From NCBI GenBank assembly GCA_015493585.1, contig WGCW01000155.1:1-33825 (forward strand): 33,825 bases of DNA, read 5' to 3'. The translations under genes and the position numbers were made by a program. Within the stretch, counting starts at the first letter, position 1, and every line of letters starts with the position of its first letter. This stretch comes from Acidobacteriota bacterium (GTDB lineage: Bacteria; Acidobacteriota; Thermoanaerobaculia; Thermoanaerobaculales; Sulfomarinibacteraceae). Shown here piece by piece: positions 1 to 8,402 of this stretch. The notes under the pieces were generated by a model, which saw only the letters and a program-made list of their open reading frames with translations, was not told the DNA's origin and made no database searches.

Positions 1-3
1 GGT

Positions 4-157
4 GGCAGGTGCCGTGGCTGGCGGTGTGCTCGCAAGGTGTGTGAGCGCAGGCGTGCTTGCGGCACGTCGAGCGAGCACATCGAGAACGCGTCGCCAGACA
101 TGGTGCATCCCACCCTGCAGCAGATGGAGGGTGAATCATACGGGCCAGGCCGTGGTG
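4..157 (+). repeat. 154-bp direct repeat, copy A (candidate structured RNA)
   Basis: This block recurs at 372-525, offset 368 bp, with a single difference (A112 versus G480). The folding signal is strong. Bases 9-23 pair with 92-106 (one G/A mismatch, some wobbles), 25-33 pair perfectly with 71-79, 50-56 pair with 62-68 around a TTGCG loop, and 111-116 pair with 128-133. The only difference between copies changes an A-U pair to a G-U pair in the last stem, so the fold is kept. The short open frames across it are not conserved as proteins. I do not recognise it as a known RNA family; tmRNA, RNase P and the common riboswitch cores were considered and not matched. Confidence 0.85.
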
Positions 158-206
158 CAAGCCACGGCCTGGGGGGAGTGGGCCCATGGCGGCTTGGCCG
201 CCATGG
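145..206 (+). other. Two consecutive perfect hairpins
   Basis: CCAGGCCGTGG (145-155) pairs with CCACGGCCTGG (162-172). The left arm belongs to the repeat and the right arm is unique to copy A. CCATGGCGGC (184-193) pairs with GCCGCCATGG (197-206). Neither is followed by a T run, so they are not intrinsic terminators. They may be RNA stems or protein-binding palindromes. Confidence 0.7.
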
Positions 207-289
207 CGAGGGGGGCGGATGACCCCCTCGCCGCGGGGTGTGGAGGGAGGGGGCCGCGGGCGATGTCGCCGCCGGGAAGTTGTTTCGGG

Positions 290-318
290 ACGCCCCGCGC
301 AAGCGGGGCGTTTTTCTT
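290..318 (+). terminator. Intrinsic terminator after repeat A
   Basis: The stem is ACGCCCCGC (290-298) with GCGGGGCGT (303-311), a GCAA tetraloop and a T-rich tail (TTTTTCTTT from 311). It separates copy A from copy B and nifJ. Confidence 0.85.
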
Positions 319-371
319 TGTATGGGCGGCGAGCTAGCCCGTATGAGTCATCAGTCATCGTCGCGAAGGGA

Positions 372-525
372 GGCAGGTGCCGTGGCTGGCGGTGTGCTCG
401 CAAGGTGTGTGAGCGCAGGCGTGCTTGCGGCACGTCGAGCGAGCACATCGAGAACGCGTCGCCAGACATGGTGCATCCCGCCCTGCAGCAGATGGAGGGT
501 GAATCATACGGGCCAGGCCGTGGTG
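372..525 (+). repeat. 154-bp direct repeat, copy B (candidate structured RNA)
   Basis: This is the second copy of the block at 4-157, starting 54 bp after the terminator of copy A. Homology stops sharply after CGTGGTG in both copies. Copy A continues into a perfect hairpin, while copy B runs into the leader of the pyruvate:ferredoxin oxidoreductase gene. The strand is inferred from the terminator that follows copy A. A tandem pair could be two independent small RNAs or a paired cis-acting element; the sequence alone does not decide. Confidence 0.85.
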
Positions 526-742
526 GAACCAAGCGATGTGTCCACATTGGGCGGGGCTGCATGAGGCTCGGGAAACGCTGTGGCAACGGGACTTGGAACG
601 TTTGTCGGATCTGCCCTTGCCATTGCCGTCTCTGGAACCTATGCTACGGGGGAGAAGCTACCCATCGCAGATGTGGCGGCTTCGGTGTTTTTCTGTTCCA
701 ACAACACAGGGTCCAGAGCGGGGCCATGATCAGGAGGTACTG
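526..742 (+). promoter_or_regulatory. Long structured leader of nifJ (possible cis-regulator)
   Basis: There are 217 bases between repeat B and the nifJ start with no convincing gene. GGCAACGGG near 582 can pair with CCCTTGCC near 614 (one bulge), and GAAGC (654-658) pairs with GCTTC (679-683) a few bases before a T5 run (688-692), which resembles a weak attenuator. An in-frame open frame reaches upstream of 743 but lacks family similarity. No known riboswitch core was recognised. Confidence 0.3.
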
Positions 743-3700
743 ATGGCAGCAAAGAGAAGACAAGTCATGATCGATGGGAACGAGGCCGCCGCGTCGGTTG
801 CGCACCGCCTCAACGAGGTCTGCGCGATATACCCGATCACGCCCTCCTCCCCGATGGGAGAGTGGGCAGATCTGTGGTCGTCTGAAGGAAAGACCAATAT
901 CTGGGGCGCTGTGCCCGAGGTGATCGAGATGCAATCTGAAGGGGGCGCATCCGGCGCCGTGCACGGCTCGCTGCAGGCCGGCGCGCTGACGTCGACCTTC
1001 ACGGCGTCCCAAGGGTTGCTCCTGATGATCCCGAACATGCACAAGATCGCCGGTGAGCTGACCTCGACGGTTTTTCATGTGGCGGCACGGACCGTTGCCA
1101 CCCACGCGCTGTCGATCTTTGGGGATCATTCCGATGTGTACGACTGCCGGGCGACCGGTTTTGCGATGATGCCCTCCGGCTCGGTTCAGGAGGCGCACGA
1201 TTTCGCGTGCATCGCGCAGGCGGCTTCGCTGAAGAGCCGGATTCCGTTTCTCCACTTCTTCGACGGATTCCGGACCTCACACGAGGTTTCGAAGATCGAG
1301 GAGCTGAGCGACGATGATCTGCGCTTCATGGTCGACGAAGAGATGGTTCAGGCCCACAAGAAGCGCGCGTTGCTTCCCGACCGGCCGTTCATCCGTGGAA
1401 CCGCCCAGAACCCGGATGTCTTCTTCCAGTCGCGTGAGGCGATCAACACCTACTACGACGCGTGTCCCGGCATCGTTCAGGATGTCATGGATCAGTTCGC
1501 GTCGTTGACCGGACGGTCGTACCACCTTTTCGACTACGTGGGCCATCCCGAGGCCGAACGCGTGCTGGTGATCATGGGATCGGGCGCCGAAGCGGCCCAC
1601 GAGTACGTGGAGTGGGCCGTCGAGCACGGCGACAAGGTTGGCCTGATCAAGGTGCGGCTCTTCCGGCCATTCTCGAAGAGGCACCTCATCGAAGCTCTGC
1701 CAAAGACCGTGCGCAAGATCGCCGTGCTTGACCGCTCGAAGGAGCCCGGATCGGCCGGTGAGCCGTTGTACCTCGACATCCTGACGGGCCTTGTTGAAGC
1801 TCAGGCGGAAGGCCTGACGAACTTTGAAACGCAACCGCAGGTGTTCGGTGGGCGGTACGGCCTCTCGTCGAAGGAGTTCAACGCCGCTATGGTCAAGGCG
1901 GTCTACGACAATCTGGCGGCGGAGCAGCCCAAGAACCACTTCACCGTTGGCATCGTCGACGATGTGACGTTCACCTCGCTTCCGGTCGATGATGACTTCG
2001 ACATCGAGCCGGACGACGTGTTCCGCGGGATCTTCTTCGGCCTTGGCTCCGATGGGACCGTCGGTGCGAACAAGAACTCGATCAAGATCATCGGCTCGGA
2101 AACCGACAACTACGCGCAGGGCTACTTCGTCTACGACTCGCGCAAGGCCGGCTCCGTCACGGTCTCTCACCTGCGTTTTGGCCCCAAGCCGATCCATTCG
2201 ACCTACCTGATTCGCAAGGCGAAGTTTGCCGGCTGCCACCAGTGGGTGTTCCTCGACAAGTACGAAATCGCCGAGCACCTCGTTCCCGGCGGAACGTTGC
2301 TCGTCAATTCGCCATTCGGACCGGACGAGGTCTGGGACCAGCTCCCGGTCGAGGTCCAGCAGCAGATCGTTGAGAAACAGCTGAAGCTCTACGTCATCGA
2401 CGCGTACTCCGTCGCCAAGAAGGCGAAGATGGGCGCCCGCATCAATACGATCATGCAGACCTGCTTCTTCGCCATCTCCGGGATCCTGCCCCGTGACGAG
2501 GCGATCGCCAAGATCAAGGACGCGATCAAGAAGACGTACGGGAAGAAGGGCGACGAGGTTGTGCAGCTCAACTTCAATGCCGTGGATCAGACGCTGGCCA
2601 ACCTTCACGAGGTCAAGGTGCCGGGCACGATCACGGCGACCCGGCACCGTCCCCCGATCGTTCCGGAAGAGGCACCGGACTTTGTCAAGAAGGTGACCGC
2701 GATGATGATCGCCGGCAAGGGGGACCTCCTTCCGGTCAGCGCCTTCCCGCCCGATGGGACGTGGCCCTCCGGCACAACGCAGTGGGAGAAGCGGAACATT
2801 GCCCTCGAGATTCCGGTCTGGGACGAGGAGCTCTGCATCCAGTGCAACAAGTGCGCGATGGTCTGCCCGCACGCGGCGATTCGTGCGAAGGTCTACCCCG
2901 CCGATGAGCTCAAAGACGCTCCGGCCACCTTCAAGTCGGTCGACTACAAGGGTGCCGATTTCAAGGGCTACAAGTACACGATCCAGGTAGCCCCCGAAGA
3001 CTGTACCGGCTGTACGCTGTGCATGCGCGTCTGCCCGGCGAAGGACAAGACCAACCCGTCGCACAAGGCCCTCGACATGCACCCGCAGATGCCTTTGCGG
3101 GAAACCGAGCGTGAGAATTTCGCGTTCTTCCTCGACATCCCCGATCCGGACCGGACGAAGATCAAGCTCGACGTCAAAGGTTCCCAGTTCCTCCGCCCGC
3201 TCTTCGAATTTTCCGGTGCCTGCGCGGGGTGCGGTGAAACGCCATACATCAAGTTGGTCACCCAGCTCTTTGGTGACCGGGCACTGATTGCCAACGCAAC
3301 CGGCTGCTCGTCGATCTACGGAGCGAACTTGCCGACAGCTCCGTATACGTTCAACGCCGAGGGCCGTGGTCCCGCGTGGTCGAACTCGCTCTTCGAGGAC
3401 AACGCCGAGTTCGGCCTCGGCTTCCGGCTCGCCGTCGATCAGAACACCGAATATGCGCGGATGCTCCTCAAACGGCTGGCCTCGAAAGTCGGTGAGAACC
3501 TCGTGACGGACATCCTCGAGGCGCCGCAGAACACGGAAGAGGAGCTTCGGGCTCAGCGCGAGCGGGTGGCTGCCCTCGCCGCAAAACTCAAGGCGATCGA
3601 TGATCCGGATGCGCGGCGCTTGGAGATTGTCAAGGACTACCTCGTGCGGAAGAGTGTGTGGATCGTCGGCGGCGACGGCTGGGCCTACGACATCGGCTAT

Positions 3701-4315
3701 GGCGGCCTCGATCACGTTCTGGCCATGAACAGGGATGTCAACGTGCTCGTGCTCGATACCGCCGTCTACTCCAACACCGGCGGCCAGGCGTCGAAGGCAA
3801 CGCCGCTTTCGGCAACGGCCAAGTTCGCGATGTCGGGCAAGGAGATCGAAGGCAAGGATCTTGGCATGATGGCCATGGCCTACGGTCATGTCTACGTTGC
3901 GCAGGTGGCGTTCGGCGCCAAGGATGCGCAAACCGTCCGGGCCTTCACTGAAGCCGAGTCGTACCACGGTGCATCGCTCATTGTTGCCTACTCTCACTGC
4001 ATCGCACACGGGTATGGCCTTGAGGACGGCCTTGATCATCAGAAACTGGCCGTTGATTCCGGGTACTGGCCGCTGTACCGCTTCGACCCGAGGCGTGCAG
4101 CCGCCGGCGAGCCGCCGCTCAAGTTGGATTCCAGGGCGCCCAAGGTGCCGTTCGAGCAGTACGCCATGACGGAGACCCGGTTCCGGATGCTGACAAAGAG
4201 CCACCCGGAACGCGCCAAGGAGCTGGCGAAAAAGGCCCAGAGGATGGTCAACGCCCGCTTCGATGTGTACCAGCAGCTGTCGAAGCTCGTCCTCCACGAG
4301 AAGCCGGAGGAATGA
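743..4315 (+). CDS. nifJ: Pyruvate:ferredoxin (flavodoxin) oxidoreductase, one-chain type
   Basis: The enzyme oxidatively decarboxylates pyruvate with CoA to acetyl-CoA and CO2 and passes electrons to ferredoxin or flavodoxin in the cytoplasm; it is a TPP and three-[4Fe-4S] enzyme. The protein is 1190 residues, normal for the fused form. YPITPSSPMGE (residues 30-40) marks the N-terminal pyrimidine-binding domain. Two ferredoxin-type clusters lie near residues 698 (CIQCNKCAMVCP) and 754 (CTGCTLCMRVCP). CAGCGE near 826 and GDGWAYDIGYGG, VYSNTGGQAS near 975-1020 form the TPP domain and proximal cluster. The ATG at 743 is chosen because AGGAGG (732-737) sits 5 bases before it and the protein then starts in the family's usual place; the longer open frame upstream is not family-like. 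It stands alone between the repeat region and a strong terminator. Confidence 0.97.
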   Translation: MAAKRRQVMIDGNEAAASVAHRLNEVCAIYPITPSSPMGEWADLWSSEGKTNIWGAVPEVIEMQSEGGASGAVHGSLQAGALTSTFTASQGLLLMIPNMHKIAGELTSTVFHVAARTVATHALSIFGDHSDVYDCRATGFAMMPSGSVQEAHDFACIAQAASLKSRIPFLHFFDGFRTSHEVSKIEELSDDDLRFMVDEEMVQAHKKRALLPDRPFIRGTAQNPDVFFQSREAINTYYDACPGIVQDVMDQFASLTGRSYHLFDYVGHPEAERVLVIMGSGAEAAHEYVEWAVEHGDKVGLIKVRLFRPFSKRHLIEALPKTVRKIAVLDRSKEPGSAGEPLYLDILTGLVEAQAEGLTNFETQPQVFGGRYGLSSKEFNAAMVKAVYDNLAAEQPKNHFTVGIVDDVTFTSLPVDDDFDIEPDDVFRGIFFGLGSDGTVGANKNSIKIIGSETDNYAQGYFVYDSRKAGSVTVSHLRFGPKPIHSTYLIRKAKFAGCHQWVFLDKYEIAEHLVPGGTLLVNSPFGPDEVWDQLPVEVQQQIVEKQLKLYVIDAYSVAKKAKMGARINTIMQTCFFAISGILPRDEAIAKIKDAIKKTYGKKGDEVVQLNFNAVDQTLANLHEVKVPGTITATRHRPPIVPEEAPDFVKKVTAMMIAGKGDLLPVSAFPPDGTWPSGTTQWEKRNIALEIPVWDEELCIQCNKCAMVCPHAAIRAKVYPADELKDAPATFKSVDYKGADFKGYKYTIQVAPEDCTGCTLCMRVCPAKDKTNPSHKALDMHPQMPLRETERENFAFFLDIPDPDRTKIKLDVKGSQFLRPLFEFSGACAGCGETPYIKLVTQLFGDRALIANATGCSSIYGANLPTAPYTFNAEGRGPAWSNSLFEDNAEFGLGFRLAVDQNTEYARMLLKRLASKVGENLVTDILEAPQNTEEELRAQRERVAALAAKLKAIDDPDARRLEIVKDYLVRKSVWIVGGDGWAYDIGYGGLDHVLAMNRDVNVLVLDTAVYSNTGGQASKATPLSATAKFAMSGKEIEGKDLGMMAMAYGHVYVAQVAFGAKDAQTVRAFTEAESYHGASLIVAYSHCIAHGYGLEDGLDHQKLAVDSGYWPLYRFDPRRAAAGEPPLKLDSRAPKVPFEQYAMTETRFRMLTKSHPERAKELAKKAQRMVNARFDVYQQLSKLVLHEKPEE

Positions 4316-4335
4316 GCCGATCGTTGACCAGGAAG

Positions 4336-4363
4336 ACGGGGCGGCCTCGGCCGCCCCGTTTTT
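4336..4363 (+). terminator. Intrinsic terminator after nifJ
   Basis: ACGGGGCGGC (4336-4345) pairs with GCCGCCCCGT (4350-4359) around a short CTCG loop, followed by TTTT. It lies 20 bases after the stop codon. Confidence 0.92.
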
Positions 4364-4397
4364 GTCAAAGCTCTCTGCTCCCGGTCACTGGTCCCGC

Positions 4398-4433
4398 ATC
4401 TGCCGGAAGGCAGATCTGCCGTTCGAGTAGAAT
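4398..4433 (+). promoter_or_regulatory. Promoter with overlapping palindromes upstream of ABC exporter operon
   Basis: ATCTGCC-GGAA-GGCAGAT (4398-4415) overlaps the perfect 12-bp palindrome GGCAGATCTGCC (4409-4420). Eight bases later is a -10-like TAGAAT (4428-4433), 29 bases before the ATPase start at 4463. The palindrome occupies the place of a -35 element, as expected for a repressor or activator site. No regulator gene is adjacent. Confidence 0.45.
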
Positions 4434-4462
4434 GTGCGTATGTCCACGGGAAGGGGGCTGTG

Positions 4463-5389
4463 ATGGGAACGCTGCTGAAGGTCGACCGGCTTGTGAAAAC
4501 GTACGGTTCCCGGGCCGCCGTGGACGGGCTCTCCTTCGAGGTCGGAGCGGGCGAAATCTACGGCCTGCTTGGACCCAACGGAGCCGGCAAAACGACGACG
4601 GTGAAAACCATCGCGGGATTGCTGCGCCCTTCATCAGGAACGGTCACGGTCGCGGGTCTTGATCCATACCTGCGGCCGCTTGAGGCCAAGGCGCACCTGG
4701 GTTGGGTTGGTCAGGAGACCTCGCTGTACGACGATCTCAGCGCCGAGGAGAACCTGCGCCTCGCCTGCGCCCTGGCCCGGGTGCCACGCCGGGCAACTCG
4801 CAGCCGGGTCGAGGCGCTCCTTGAGATGACGGGCCTTTCCGGCCGGTCGGATGAGCGGGTCGCGAAGTTCTCCGGAGGCATGAAGCGCCGTCTCCACCTC
4901 GCGGTGGCGCTGGTGCACAAGCCGGATGTGTTGTTGCTCGACGAGCCGCTGGTTGGCATCGATCCGCAGGCTCGTGCCTATCTGACCGGCGTGATCGAAC
5001 GTCTCGCAGCGGAAGGTCATGCCGTGCTCCTGACCACCCACGACATGGACGACGCCGAGCGGCTCTCGAACCGCGTCGGCATTCTCGACGAGGGACACCT
5101 CCTCGCCGAGGGAACGGTCGACGAGCTTCGGGCACGGTTGGGCGAGCGGGATATTGTGCGCGTGACGGGAGCATTCGGTGGTGGGGTCCCTGAGCTCGAT
5201 GGCCCTGTAGAGATCCTGTCCCGTTCTGCCTCGGAGCTCGCGGTCGCGGTGTCGCGCGGTCCCGAGGCTCTGCCTCGTGTGCTGGCCGCGATCGAGAGAG
5301 GTGGGGGACACGTCGATCGCGTCGTCCTCGAACGGCCGAGTCTGGAGACCCTTTTTCTCAAGCTAACCGGCCGGGAGCTCCGGGACTGA
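4463..5389 (+). CDS. ABC exporter ATP-binding subunit (DrrA/NatA/YbhF type)
   Basis: A cytoplasmic ATPase that powers the two membrane proteins encoded directly downstream. It is 308 residues long. It has Walker A GPNGAGKTTT, the signature KFSGGMKRRL, Walker B VLLLDEP and an H-loop in TTHDMDD, followed by a C-terminal extension of about 80 residues typical of the DrrA-like group. ATG 4463 follows AAGGGGG (4451-4457); a GTG directly before it is possible. The stop overlaps the next start by one base (TGATG), which implies translational coupling. The substrate is unknown; drug or polymer export are the usual jobs of the family. Confidence 0.93.
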   Translation: MGTLLKVDRLVKTYGSRAAVDGLSFEVGAGEIYGLLGPNGAGKTTTVKTIAGLLRPSSGTVTVAGLDPYLRPLEAKAHLGWVGQETSLYDDLSAEENLRLACALARVPRRATRSRVEALLEMTGLSGRSDERVAKFSGGMKRRLHLAVALVHKPDVLLLDEPLVGIDPQARAYLTGVIERLAAEGHAVLLTTHDMDDAERLSNRVGILDEGHLLAEGTVDELRARLGERDIVRVTGAFGGGVPELDGPVEILSRSASELAVAVSRGPEALPRVLAAIERGGGHVDRVVLERPSLETLFLKLTGRELRD

Positions 5390-6636
5390 TGGGGCGGTTT
5401 CCGGCGCTGGTTGGGCTCGAGCTGAGACGCAGGTTGCGGGATCCCGTGTCGATGATCGTCTGGCTCGCCATTCCGTTCCTCATGGTTGCGCTGATGGCGG
5501 CCGTCTTCGGCCGGAAGGGAGATCACACGATGCCCCGGGTGACGATGGTTGTGGTCGATCACGATCAGGGGATCGTCGCCAAGCTCCTCTCGTCAGCGTT
5601 CGAAAGCGGCAAGCTGGCTACGTTGCTCGATGTCAAGAGCACCAACGAGCCGGAGGCGCAGAGGATCATGGATCAAGGGAAGGCCTCGGTGATGGTCGTG
5701 ATCCCTAAGGGTTTCAGCCGGGGTTTTCTGGATAACCAGCCGGTGACGATCCGGGTGTACCGGAACCCGCAAGAGAGCATTTTGCCCGTCATCGGCGAGG
5801 ACGTGATCCGCTTTCTCGCAACTGCGGGGGCCGAGTTCCGTGCAGCATTCGTGCCCCTCACAGAGGGACTGATCGATCTCCGCGGTCAGGAAAAGCCAAC
5901 GCTTGACCAGGTGACGGCGTTTTCGACGCGGATCTACAGAGTCTTTCACGACCCGAGGGCTTCCAACGTTCTCGACATGGATCGTATGCAGGTGACCGAT
6001 CGTCATCCTGGGACGAAAAAGGCTTCTCATTCGGAGGTCATCGGATGGTTTGCACCAGGGATCGTGGCCATGGCGCTGCTCTTCCTGTGCACCGGTCAGA
6101 GCCAGGAGATTCAGGAAGATCTGACGTCTGGCCGCCTGGCACGTGCCTGGACGTTCGCGAGCCACCCCGGGCTCGCGCTCGCTGCCAAAGGGACCGCGTT
6201 GTTCCTGACCGCCTCGGCGACGGGAGCGCTCCTCGTGCTCGCGCTGGATGGAGCTCTCGGTTGGCATGCGGGGCCTGCCGCGTTGCTCCTGCTACATCTG
6301 GTGGCCGTGGCGGCAGCCTTCTCCGGCCTCGCCCTCCTCCTCCGCTCCCTGACGAAGAACCCGGAAGCGGGCGGGGCGGCCGCGACGGGTGTGATGGTTG
6401 GGCTCGGCTTCCTTGGCGGCTGCTTCATGCCGGCGATTTTCCTGCCGCCGGCGCTGCGGAGCGTTGCGAATGTCATTCCGACCGGGTGGGCCGTTCAGGG
6501 GTTCTTGATCCTGGAACGTGCTTCGTGGGCCGGAAAGCTCGGGTCCATCTGGCCACGCATCGGCGGGCTCCTCGTCACGGCCGTCGTCTGCTTCAGCCTG
6601 GCGGGATGGCGGATGCGCCGAAAGGTGGGCCGCTGA
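5389..6636 (+). CDS. ABC-2 type permease, first of a pair
   Basis: A membrane subunit of 415 residues. One transmembrane helix (about 22-42) is followed by a large extracytoplasmic domain (about 45-220) and then a cluster of about five hydrophobic segments (about 225-410), the ABC2_membrane_3 (YhgE/YbhS-like) layout. It overlaps the ATPase stop and the next permease start by one base each, so three proteins are likely made in fixed ratio. It probably forms a heterodimer with the next product. The substrate is not evident. Confidence 0.9.
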   Translation: MGRFPALVGLELRRRLRDPVSMIVWLAIPFLMVALMAAVFGRKGDHTMPRVTMVVVDHDQGIVAKLLSSAFESGKLATLLDVKSTNEPEAQRIMDQGKASVMVVIPKGFSRGFLDNQPVTIRVYRNPQESILPVIGEDVIRFLATAGAEFRAAFVPLTEGLIDLRGQEKPTLDQVTAFSTRIYRVFHDPRASNVLDMDRMQVTDRHPGTKKASHSEVIGWFAPGIVAMALLFLCTGQSQEIQEDLTSGRLARAWTFASHPGLALAAKGTALFLTASATGALLVLALDGALGWHAGPAALLLLHLVAVAAAFSGLALLLRSLTKNPEAGGAAATGVMVGLGFLGGCFMPAIFLPPALRSVANVIPTGWAVQGFLILERASWAGKLGSIWPRIGGLLVTAVVCFSLAGWRMRRKVGR

Positions 6637-7790
6637 TGAGCTGGCGCCAGTTGATCGCCATCGCCTGGACCGATTTCAAGCGGATGATGCGGCGGAAGGA
6701 TACCCTGTTGTGGCTGCTGATCATGCCGCTGCCCTACACCTATTTCTTTGGCATCGCCTTCCACGGGTCCCAAAGCGAGGAAAATCGGGTGATCGTGGTG
6801 GCCCCAGCACCGGATGCTGGCTCCCAGCGGATCATCGCTTCGTTGGAGGAAGCGGGGTACACGGTACGGGAAGTTTCAAAATGGACCGGCTCGAAACTGC
6901 TCCCAAAGACCGGTTTCCGGGTCGATCTGCCACCCCAGGTTGGTCATGTTCTGCTCGGCGCCGGGAGCGGGAAGATCACCGTTTGGAGCCGGGCCGGCGA
7001 TCCCGATGCGGCCCGGCTCGACGTCGCGGTGCGCCAGGCCGTCTTTGCGTTGCGTGCCAATGTCATGGCACGCCTGGTCCGCGGCGAGCCTGTCACCGTC
7101 GCATCACTCGCCCATCCGTCCACGGTCGTGCCGGTGACCGTCGAGGTGTCAGATTGGGGCCCACGGCGGGAGATCCCCAGCGGCTTCAAACAGGCGATTC
7201 CTGGCAACATGGTGATGTTCGTCCTGATGTCCGTGCTGATCGTCGGGGCGGTCCGGTTGCTCTCCGACCGCGAGGCGGGCCATCTTCAGCGCATGATGGC
7301 TGCACCGGTGGCCCCGTGGGTCATCGTTGCATCTCAGTTCGCGTCCCTTGGGTTGCTCGGTTTTGCCGAGGCCGCCTATTTCCTGCTGACCGGCTGGCTG
7401 CTCTTCGGCCAATCTCCCGGTCCTCACCCGTTGGCCGTGCTCGGAGTGTTGGCACTGCTCGTCTCGGCTGCGTCCGGTGCTGGTGTCGTCCTCGGCGCGA
7501 CGCTACGCTCGGCCAAGCAGGCGGCCGCCGTTGGGTTGTTCGTTACGCTGGGCCTGGCAGCGTTGGGGGGGTGCTGGTGGCCGCTGGAGATCCTTCCCCG
7601 TGGGATGAAGCTGCTCGCCATGAGCCTGCCGACCGGGCAGGCGATGCACGCCCTCGTCCGTCTGATGGTGTGGGGTGATGCTCCGGCGGCGTTGGGCGGG
7701 TACGTGCTCTACATGGCGGCATTCACCGGTGTCAGCGCGGCGGTTGCCATCCACATTCTCCGCCGGAAGCTGACGGCTGGGGCTGCATGA
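6636..7790 (+). CDS. ABC-2 type permease, second of a pair
   Basis: A 384-residue membrane subunit with the same architecture as its neighbour: an early transmembrane helix (about 28-45), an extracytoplasmic domain (about 50-190) and then about five helices to the C-terminus. The start ATG 6636 overlaps the upstream TGA. A longer in-frame open frame reaches back to 6045 but lies inside the upstream permease gene and is not used. It completes the three-gene exporter operon. The only gene between it and the CAP-protein gene is on the opposite strand. Confidence 0.9.
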   Translation: MSWRQLIAIAWTDFKRMMRRKDTLLWLLIMPLPYTYFFGIAFHGSQSEENRVIVVAPAPDAGSQRIIASLEEAGYTVREVSKWTGSKLLPKTGFRVDLPPQVGHVLLGAGSGKITVWSRAGDPDAARLDVAVRQAVFALRANVMARLVRGEPVTVASLAHPSTVVPVTVEVSDWGPRREIPSGFKQAIPGNMVMFVLMSVLIVGAVRLLSDREAGHLQRMMAAPVAPWVIVASQFASLGLLGFAEAAYFLLTGWLLFGQSPGPHPLAVLGVLALLVSAASGAGVVLGATLRSAKQAAAVGLFVTLGLAALGGCWWPLEILPRGMKLLAMSLPTGQAMHALVRLMVWGDAPAALGGYVLYMAAFTGVSAAVAIHILRRKLTAGAA

Positions 7791-7806
7791 AGCCGGATGG
7801 ACCGGA

Positions 7807-8331
7807 TCAGGCCGCTTCTTCCTCGTCCGGCGTTTGGTCCCTTTTCCCGCTGGAGATTGCAGCTGTGAGAAATTGCTGATCGGCCTCTTCGACCTGCCGC
7901 ATCGCGTCCCCAACTTCGCCGCTGAACATTATGGCCATCATGCCGATGTTCATCCGGGAGATCCACACAGTGCCATCGTCGAGCTCGTAGACTGACCAGC
8001 TGCACGGCATGATGCCCGCCATGGCTGGGGTGTCGCTGACGACACGGCTGGCGAGCGCCGAGTTACACAGGAAGTAAATCTTCAGCTTCGTGAAGTTGCT
8101 GGGGACAACATGTTTTTTCTGGAAACGGGCGAAGAGATCCCACGAGCCGATGGGAAGAGCCCAGCCCTTCTCGGTGCCGACAGCCTCCTCGAGAGCAGCG
8201 CACGTTTCCTCGAATGTCTTTTGGCTTTGGGTTGCGACGACCATCTTGTGACGCATCATCCAGACAAAGGCTGCGCTGGCGATGACACCTCCGGTGAGTA
8301 AACCGAGGACGATCCACATGATGATCTCCAT
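7807..8331 (-). CDS. Membrane-anchored DUF302 protein
   Basis: A protein of 174 residues. An N-terminal hydrophobic segment (about 4-24) anchors a DUF302-like domain (about 35-160), recognised by a CN(S)ALA-like stretch, the MPCSW motif and the segment around DDGTVWIS. The biochemical role of DUF302 is not established; members are often found with membrane or redox genes. The start is set at the ATG at 8331 because AGGAGG on the minus strand (plus 8337-8342) lies 5 bases upstream. A perfect hairpin, GGCACC-TTCC-GGTGCC (8345-8360), sits just before the ribosome binding site and could influence translation. It is transcribed divergently from the CAP-domain gene and converges on the ABC operon. 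Confidence 0.75.
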   Translation of the reverse strand: MEIIMWIVLGLLTGGVIASAAFVWMMRHKMVVATQSQKTFEETCAALEEAVGTEKGWALPIGSWDLFARFQKKHVVPSNFTKLKIYFLCNSALASRVVSDTPAMAGIMPCSWSVYELDDGTVWISRMNIGMMAIMFSGEVGDAMRQVEEADQQFLTAAISSGKRDQTPDEEEAA

Positions 8332-8402
8332 CTTCGCCTCCTGTGGCACCTTCCGGTGCCGGTGCGCATGCTCACACAGGAGATGGGTGATACGCTTTTT
8401 GG

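Larger units (their letters stand above)
4..318 (+). ncRNA. Candidate non-coding RNA unit: repeat A, two hairpins and terminator
   Basis: The unit comprises the four-stem repeat fold (4-133), a perfect 11-bp hairpin (145-155 with 162-172, loop TGCAAG), a perfect 10-bp hairpin (184-193 with 197-206, loop TTG) and an intrinsic terminator (290-318). No plausible protein with a ribosome binding site is seen. The dense nested structure ending at a terminator is what a free-standing structured RNA would look like. The 5' end may lie before the window, and no promoter was identified. Its function is unknown to me. Confidence 0.5.

Noticed and set aside
4-157. 6S RNA, tmRNA or RNase P RNA
   Set aside because: The closing stem encloses only about 70 bases without a 6S-like central bubble. 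The conserved cores of tmRNA and RNase P RNA were not found.
4-525. The 154-bp repeats as attachment sites or insertion-sequence ends
   Set aside because: The DNA between them (158-371) carries no integrase or transposase and has no coding sequence. The repeats fold well and are followed by a terminator, which fits RNA better.
1277-4297. Open frame of about 1000 codons on the minus strand opposite nifJ
   Set aside because: It is a mirror effect of strong GC bias at third positions in a clear, full-length enzyme gene. The translation is rich in Arg, Leu, Val and Asp without any family motif.
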